Assembly: GCA_002298785.1 (NCBI GenBank) | Contig: DBMR01000117.1 | Coordinates: 1 to 64,000 of the forward strand | Direction of reading: 5' to 3' | Source of the DNA: Verrucomicrobia subdivision 3 bacterium UBA693 | GTDB lineage: Bacteria > Verrucomicrobiota > Verrucomicrobiia > Limisphaerales > UBA8199 | DNA length: 64,000 nucleotides | Shown: positions 59,465 through 64,000 of the stretch, piece by piece | Layout: each line of letters begins with the position of its first letter | How positions within the stretch are numbered: position 1 is the stretch's first letter | The notes under the pieces: model-generated | Told to the model about the DNA's origin: nothing | Seen by the model: the letters and a program-made list of their open reading frames with translations, nothing else | The model's database searches: none | Position numbers and translations under genes: made by a program

Positions 59465-60484
59465 ATGGAGACGAAACCTCGAACGGTGTTGGACTGCTTG
59501 CTGCTGCAGCATCCGGACACCCCGCGGAACCGCGCCAAGCAATGGATCCTGGCAGGCCGGGTGAGTGTTAACGGCGCGGTGGTCCGGAAACCTCATCAGC
59601 CGGTCGCGGACGCAGGCGACACGGTGCTGCTCCGCCCCCGGCACGCCACGACCCTGGATTGCGGTTCCGGATGGCAGATCCATCCGCGCGTGTCGTTGTT
59701 GTACCTGGATTCCGCCCTGGCAATCGTAAACAAGGGACCGGGCCTCATCTCCGTTCCCGCACCGGACTCTGAACTTTCCGCGTTAAGCATTCTGGCGGAC
59801 TTCCTGGCGGGAAAGCTGCAACCCCGGGACCACCGCGTGGCGACCAGAACTCTGCCCGCCGCTTATCGACGGCTGGAACCTCTGCCGGTGCACCGATTGG
59901 ATCAATACACCAGCGGCGTATTTTGCCTGGCCATGAACCCGGCGGCGCGCCGTCATCTGATCGAACAGGTGCGGACCCACACTATGCGGCGGGAATACGT
60001 GGCTTTCGTGGAGGGTCGCCCCCGCCAGCAGAAGGGCACCTGGCGACATAAGATGCAGTTGAGCCGCGACGAAAGGCGCCAGGAAATTCTCTCTGAATCT
60101 GAAGTGGAAGCCGCCGGACCTGAGGCGGTCGAGGCCATCACACATTACGAAGTCCTGGCCACATACCCGATCCCCGGCGACCGCGTCGTCACCAAATTGA
60201 AACTGCGGCTGGAAACCGGACTGAGACATCAAATCCGAGTCCAGGCCGCAAACGCGGGGCTGCCGCTCCTGGGGGATCGCACCTACAATCCCTGGGCGCG
60301 CGATCGCAGTCGAAAAGAAAGTGAGCTCGATTTTCCCCGACAGGCCCTGCACGCGGAAACCCTCACCCTGGAGCATCCGGATCAGCCCGGGAAGCGGCTG
60401 AGCTGGACCGCATCATGGCCCAAGGACCTGCGCCAACTCGAAGCCACCCTGCGCTCGGGCGGCCCATTGAATTCCATCCACTGA
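59465..60484 (+). CDS. RluA-family pseudouridine synthase
   Basis: The 339-residue enzyme begins METKPRTVLDCLLLQHPDTP with an S4-type RNA-binding domain (NRAKQWILAGRVSVNGAVVR). The catalytic domain has the Asp motif LEPLPVHRLDQYTSGVF, then EYVAFVEGRPRQQKGTW and the LETGLRHQIRVQAANAGLPL block with PLLGDRTYNPW, as in RluA/RluC/RluD enzymes. It converts specific uridines in rRNA or tRNA to pseudouridine. Which position is modified cannot be told from motifs. ATG 59465 is chosen; a TTG two codons upstream is also in frame. The gene is alone between gaps. Confidence 0.88.
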   Translation: METKPRTVLDCLLLQHPDTPRNRAKQWILAGRVSVNGAVVRKPHQPVADAGDTVLLRPRHATTLDCGSGWQIHPRVSLLYLDSALAIVNKGPGLISVPAPDSELSALSILADFLAGKLQPRDHRVATRTLPAAYRRLEPLPVHRLDQYTSGVFCLAMNPAARRHLIEQVRTHTMRREYVAFVEGRPRQQKGTWRHKMQLSRDERRQEILSESEVEAAGPEAVEAITHYEVLATYPIPGDRVVTKLKLRLETGLRHQIRVQAANAGLPLLGDRTYNPWARDRSRKESELDFPRQALHAETLTLEHPDQPGKRLSWTASWPKDLRQLEATLRSGGPLNSIH

Positions 60485-60524
60485 CACCGCGACCATTTGG
60501 TCAACCGGGAATTTGCTCGGGGAC

Positions 60525-61145
60525 CTAATCCCGCAGGGGAGTCGCTTTCTTCTCGTAACGTGCGAGCCGCCGCCGGGCCTGCGCCAATTCCTCGCGGAGT
60601 TGTTCCAGCTCGGACTGGTAACGACTTCCTTCGCGGCGGGCTTCTGTCAGTTCCAGGGTGCGCCGCCGCAACTCGAGCTGCGACACGACGTGACGGGACA
60701 GAATGCGCAAGGCACGCTGTTGATCCGGCCGCAGTTCGCGCGGCACCTTGTCAATTACACAGAGCGTCCCCAGCGCGTATCCATCCGGGGTGATCAAGGG
60801 CGCCCCCGCGTAAAAGCGGATCTTGGGGTCGGAAATCACGAGCGGGTTCTTTGCGAAACGCTTGTCCTTGGTGGCGTCCGGCACAATGAAGAGCCCGGTC
60901 TGTTTGATGGCGTGGGCGCAGAAGGAAAAGTCGCGAGAAGTTTCGCTTACCGTGGTTCCCACCTTGGCCTTAAACCATTGCCGGTCCTCATCCACCAGTG
61001 ACATCATGGCGATGGGCGCTTCGCAGATATGGGCCGCCAGCTCGGTCAGATCATCGAAAACCGCTTCCGGCACCGTGTCCAGCACCTCATACTGCCACAG
61101 AACATCCAGGCGCTTCTTCTCGTTTTTGAGGGTAGGCGTGTTCAT
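60525..61145 (-). CDS. GAF domain protein with coiled-coil tail
   Basis: The 206-residue protein has one GAF domain (EKKRLDVLWQYEVLDTVPEA, IAMMSLVDEDRQWFKAKVG, FCAHAIKQTGLFIV, KIRFYAGAPLITPDGYALGT) and a C-terminal coiled coil of about 55 residues (LELTEARREGSRYQSELEQL, REELAQARRRLARYEKKA). It is a shorter relative of the GAF protein at 38278, lacking the CxxC tail. The coiled coil suggests it dimerises and passes a signal to a partner. No kinase is encoded nearby. The start is ATG 61145. Confidence 0.75.
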   Translation of the reverse strand: MNTPTLKNEKKRLDVLWQYEVLDTVPEAVFDDLTELAAHICEAPIAMMSLVDEDRQWFKAKVGTTVSETSRDFSFCAHAIKQTGLFIVPDATKDKRFAKNPLVISDPKIRFYAGAPLITPDGYALGTLCVIDKVPRELRPDQQRALRILSRHVVSQLELRRRTLELTEARREGSRYQSELEQLREELAQARRRLARYEKKATPLRD

Positions 61146-61298
61146 GATCGTGTATTCCCAAAGCAGTATAGGCCCGGCTTAATCATTAGCCAAGCCCTGT
61201 CGAAGGCCCTTTCTGTGTCCCCGTGACGCTACTGCCAGCGCCCGGGGACGACTCCAATGCCGGCGGGTGCATCCAGGCGCCCGCCCATTCCGCCGCGC

Positions 61299-62750
61299 TT
61301 ACACCACTTCCCATCCCCGCCGATAACTGCCTTGAAGATACTTATCCGCTTCCGGAGCGTTGGTGGCCTTCATCGCCTTTGCGTCCCAGTAAATCTTCTT
61401 GCGCGTCCGCATCGCCACCAGGCCGAGCAACCCGACTTCGGTCAGCGCCGCGCCGTACTCAAAATTGCCACTGGCGGCCGGACCTCCCTTGCAGGCGTCC
61501 AGCCAGTCTCGATGATGTCCTTTGGAGCGCGGGAGCGTTTTGGGCGGGCGCTGATACTCGGCGTCCTTGGCACCCGGCAGCAGCGTGGGCCGGCCGGCCC
61601 AACCGGCACAGGTGATCAGGCCTTTGTCGCCGACAAACAGAATGCCGTTGCCTCCCGAGCCCAATTGGTCGTCCGGCTCGAGCCCCTCGGGCCGTGCCGG
61701 CATCAGTCCGCCTTCGTACCAGGTGAATTTCACCGCGGGCATCTTTCCGCGCGCGGGGAAGTTATAATAATAAATACCGGACGCAGGCGCCATTTCAGCG
61801 TCCACACCGCCTCCAGCGGGGAAAGCCTCAATGCTGACCGGGGCCTTTAAGTCGAGCGCCCAGCAGCCGGGATCGAAATTGTGGCAAAAGAAATCACCAA
61901 TCGGTGCCGTGCCAAAATCCCACCAATCCCGCCAGGTCACCGGCGAGTAAACCGAGCTGAACGGACGCGGTTCGCGCGGTCCCAGCCAGAGATCCCAATT
62001 CATGCCTTTGGGCGCCTGCTCCGTTGGCGGGCGCCCCCCATGGAACTGCGTGTTCCAGCGGGAAGCGCTCGTCCATGCATGGACTTCGCGGATGTCACCG
62101 ATCGCTCCGGCCCAGATCATCTCACAACAAGTGCGGATGAAATCGCCTGAATGCCCCTGGTTGCCCAACTGGGTGGCAACCCCGGTTTCCCGGGCGACTT
62201 TGGCCACCAACCGGGCCTCGCGCACGTTGTGCGTCAGCGGCTTCTCGCAGTAGGCATGCTTGCCCTGCCGCATCGCATTCACACACACATACGCGTGCTG
62301 ATGATCCGGCGTCGCGCACAGGATCGCGTCGATGGTCTTCTCCTTCTCCAGCATCACGCGGAAATCTTCGTAGTCCGCCACCCGGTAATTGGGAGTTTTT
62401 TCGGAGTAATGCTTTTGAATTTCATCCTTAACCTTTAAGCGCCCAGCGGTGCCTTTATAATAGAAGGACTCGAGGTTTTGGAATTCAGCGGGATCGGCCA
62501 CCGCGATGATCTGGGCGTCAGCGTGTTGGAACAAGGCGCGTGTATTGGTGAGCCCCTGCCCCCCGCAACCGATAATTGCGATGTTCACCTTTTCGCTGGG
62601 AGGGACGAATTTTGGTCCGCCCAACACGTGCCGCGGCACGATCGTAAAGCCGGCGGTCACTGCCGCGGTGGCTTTGAGAAAACTGCGGCGATTCATCCCC
62701 GCGCTCGGGGCGGTCCCGGGGGAGGCAACTTTAACCTGGGAATTTTTCAT
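61299..62750 (-). CDS. Tat-exported Gfo/Idh/MocA family oxidoreductase
   Basis: The 483-residue protein has a twin-arginine signal (GMNRRSFLKATAAVTAG) and the Gfo/Idh/MocA fold. The Rossmann motif is KVNIAIIGCGGQGLTNTRAL, the catalytic block CEKPLTHNVREARLVAKVAR has the EKP motif, and the substrate domain contains GHSGDFIRTCCEMIWAGAIG and DFFCHNFDPGCWALDL. Exported members are abundant in Verrucomicrobiota and Planctomycetota and act on sugars or polyols in the periplasm. The ThuA-like gene lies upstream, 38 nt away on the same strand, so the pair is probably an operon for disaccharide or keto-sugar catabolism. Substrate unknown. Confidence 0.85.
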   Translation of the reverse strand: MKNSQVKVASPGTAPSAGMNRRSFLKATAAVTAGFTIVPRHVLGGPKFVPPSEKVNIAIIGCGGQGLTNTRALFQHADAQIIAVADPAEFQNLESFYYKGTAGRLKVKDEIQKHYSEKTPNYRVADYEDFRVMLEKEKTIDAILCATPDHQHAYVCVNAMRQGKHAYCEKPLTHNVREARLVAKVARETGVATQLGNQGHSGDFIRTCCEMIWAGAIGDIREVHAWTSASRWNTQFHGGRPPTEQAPKGMNWDLWLGPREPRPFSSVYSPVTWRDWWDFGTAPIGDFFCHNFDPGCWALDLKAPVSIEAFPAGGGVDAEMAPASGIYYYNFPARGKMPAVKFTWYEGGLMPARPEGLEPDDQLGSGGNGILFVGDKGLITCAGWAGRPTLLPGAKDAEYQRPPKTLPRSKGHHRDWLDACKGGPAASGNFEYGAALTEVGLLGLVAMRTRKKIYWDAKAMKATNAPEADKYLQGSYRRGWEVV

Positions 62751-62788
62751 AATGATTCATCAAATGGCGTTTGCCGGGTGACCGATCG

Positions 62789-63607
62789 TCAGGATTTTGA
62801 TGGCGCAGCCCACTCCACGGCGTTACGCAGAATGAGTTGCACTTCGGGAAGGAAAAAGTCGTTGTAAGTTTCGTGGCCGGGCGTGAAATAGAAAACCCGT
62901 CCCTTGCCGATGGTCCAGCACAGCCCCATGCGCCCCGGTTCGGTGGCCCCGTTCGGCTTGAGATAAACCCCGTCCAGCGGCACGGCGTCCGGGGTGGGGA
63001 CCTTGAATGGCTCCCCATAGCGCTCGATTTTGGGCAAGCTGAAATCCTTCACGCCTTTGCAGATCGGGTGCTCCGGTGCTTTGACCGAAATCTTGACCGA
63101 GGTTCCGTCCGCCACATATTCGCGCCAACTGCAGGCGGTGCCCATGAGCTTCTTAAACGGCTTTGCAAAGTGGGTGGAATGCAGTCCGATAAAACCCATC
63201 CCTTGCGTCCGCACACGCTGATCGATGCGGTTCACCAGGTCGTCCGACACTTCCGCGTGCTTCTTATGCCCCCACCAGATCAGCACGTCGGTGTGATCGA
63301 GCCGATCCGCATCCAAACCCTGCGCTGGATCGGACAAAGTGGCGGTGACGACCTCCCAACCAGCAAGCCCCTGAAGGCCGTCGGCGACCGCTTTATTGAT
63401 GTCGTTCGGGTAAACTTCCTTCGAGCCTTTATCCACGTTGGCGGTGCCTTCGGACCACACCACCACACGCCGCGTTCCACCGGCCGCTCGCACCACACCG
63501 GGAGCCAGCGCCAGGCCGGCCGTCGCCGCCACGGTCAGGGACAGCATGCTGCGTCGGGAAATGAGACGCGATTGATTGCCGAAGGGGGAAGAATGCTTTT
63601 TGCTCAT
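62789..63607 (-). CDS. Tat-exported ThuA-like sugar-utilisation protein
   Basis: The 272-residue protein carries a Tat-like signal (LISRRSMLSLTVAATAGLAL) and the ThuA fold: TRRVVVWSEGTANVDKGSKE, VLIWWGHKKHAEVSDDLV, MGFIGLHSTHFAKPFKKLMG, ERYGEPFKVPTPDAV and VFYFTPGHETYNDFFLPEVQ. ThuA proteins act with Gfo/Idh dehydrogenases in trehalose or related disaccharide catabolism through 3-keto sugars. It is the first gene of the two-gene unit with the Gfo/Idh dehydrogenase, and is divergent from the sugar ABC transporter at 63761. The usual glutamine-amidotransferase-like active site is not obvious, as is normal in ThuA. Confidence 0.82.
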   Translation of the reverse strand: MSKKHSSPFGNQSRLISRRSMLSLTVAATAGLALAPGVVRAAGGTRRVVVWSEGTANVDKGSKEVYPNDINKAVADGLQGLAGWEVVTATLSDPAQGLDADRLDHTDVLIWWGHKKHAEVSDDLVNRIDQRVRTQGMGFIGLHSTHFAKPFKKLMGTACSWREYVADGTSVKISVKAPEHPICKGVKDFSLPKIERYGEPFKVPTPDAVPLDGVYLKPNGATEPGRMGLCWTIGKGRVFYFTPGHETYNDFFLPEVQLILRNAVEWAAPSKS

Positions 63608-63760
63608 ATGAACCGAGATTAGTGCGCGTCTCCAAATTTGAAAAGCGGAAAGCGTACCCGCCGCCGCCAGCCATTTGTGCCGGGTCTAAAATCGACAACG
63701 GCGCTGGATTCCGCTAAACGTAAGTCATGAGCACCAATCTTGTCCCGCTGTTATTGAAGT

Positions 63761-64000
63761 ATGGGCTGGCTTCTTGAGGCTCGGGACATAACCAAATCAT
63801 TCTCCGGCATCCGGGTATTGAACGGGGTGTCCCTGACCGTCCAATCGGGTGAAGTGCATGCCCTGGTGGGCGAGAATGGCGCGGGCAAATCCACGCTCAT
63901 GAAGATCCTCGCGGGATTGCACGCGCCCGATTCCGGAGCACTGTTGCTTGACGGCCAACCGGTTCATTTCCGCAACGCGCACGCCGCGCTCAAGGCTGGC
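63761..64000 (+). CDS. sugar ABC transporter ATP-binding protein (partial)
   Basis: The window ends inside this gene; 80 codons are present from ATG 63761. The start MGWLLEARDITKSFSGIRVL leads to NGVSLTVQSGEVHALVGENG and the Walker A AGKSTLMKILAGLHAPDSG. ALVGENGAGKSTLMK with KILAG and PDSG is typical of the ribose/galactose-type RbsA/MglA double-ATPase proteins, which are about 500 residues long. It would power monosaccharide import through the inner membrane. It lies divergent from the ThuA/Gfo-Idh unit, fitting sugar uptake and catabolism. The rest lies beyond the window. Confidence 0.88.
   Translation, partial: MGWLLEARDITKSFSGIRVLNGVSLTVQSGEVHALVGENGAGKSTLMKILAGLHAPDSGALLLDGQPVHFRNAHAALKAG

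Noticed and set aside
63727..63777. 16-codon frame MSTNLVPLLLKYGLAS overlapping the ABC transporter start.
   Set aside because: Too short and unsupported; may be a leader peptide but there is no evidence.
1..64000. tRNA, rRNA, CRISPR, transposase and prophage genes.
   Set aside because: Looked for typical motifs (GTTCGA-type T loops, regularly spaced repeats, DDE or tyrosine-recombinase motifs) and found none convincing by eye.

Overview
The window looks like a chromosomal segment of a free-living Verrucomicrobiota bacterium, probably of the Pedosphaera/Limisphaera type. This is inferred from gene content rather than from any marker RNA: large secreted proteins with Ig-like or InlB-like repeats ending in a 'W...F.D...RFYRA' type C-terminus, a prepilin-like protein with the [20 protein letters not shown] signature, Tat-exported Gfo/Idh, ThuA and sugar-isomerase proteins, and RHS-repeat remnants. 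GC content is high. No rRNA, tRNA, CRISPR array, transposase or integrase was recognised.

Layout. 0-0.8 kb: remnants of an RHS-repeat protein around a small membrane-protein gene. 0.8-11.1 kb: a glycan-degradation neighbourhood with a secreted TIM-barrel-like protein, a CehA/McbA-type metallohydrolase lipoprotein, a double-propeller sialidase, an alpha/beta-hydrolase esterase and a GH106-like alpha-L-rhamnosidase. 11.2-17.0 kb: surface and envelope proteins (prepilin-like, beta-helix/Ig/InlB protein, amidase_2 lipoprotein, PRC-barrel/BON protein). 17.4-48.6 kb: a mostly ordinary core region. It holds polA, a class V aminotransferase, a TonB/ExbB/ExbD set, asd, three SF2 helicases (DEAD-box, HrpB, Ski2-like), a PLP group IV decarboxylase, pabB-pabC, a spermidine-synthase-like membrane fusion, GAF proteins, purU, a lytic transglycosylase and several family-level hypotheticals. 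48.7-54.2 kb: an accessory island. It starts with a cold-shock gene behind a structured leader, then a run of small plus-strand genes separated by strong hairpins, dispersed palindromic repeats, a lipoprotein gene broken by an amber stop, a signal-peptidase-like protein without its serine, and a second RHS remnant followed by another small membrane protein. 54.4-64.0 kb: a giant amidase_3 surface protein, an RluA-family pseudouridine synthase, a second GAF protein, a ThuA-Gfo/Idh pair and the first 80 codons of a sugar ABC transporter ATPase.

How the genes fit together. The first 11 kb and the last 3 kb suggest use of sialic-acid-, rhamnose- and ester-bearing glycans plus sugar import. TonB/ExbB/ExbD could energise outer-membrane uptake. 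The decarboxylase and the spermidine-synthase-like protein may belong to polyamine metabolism. pabB and pabC overlap and supply p-aminobenzoate for folate; purU also acts in one-carbon folate metabolism.

The most unusual parts are (1) two RHS fragments that share the same core segment and are each followed within about 20 nt by a small multi-pass membrane-protein gene, resembling decayed toxin/immunity loci; (2) the hairpin-punctuated gene run at 49.0-52.2 kb; (3) the nucleophile-less signal-peptidase homologue; and (4) the amber-interrupted lipoprotein gene. All calls come from reading the sequence; no database search was run.
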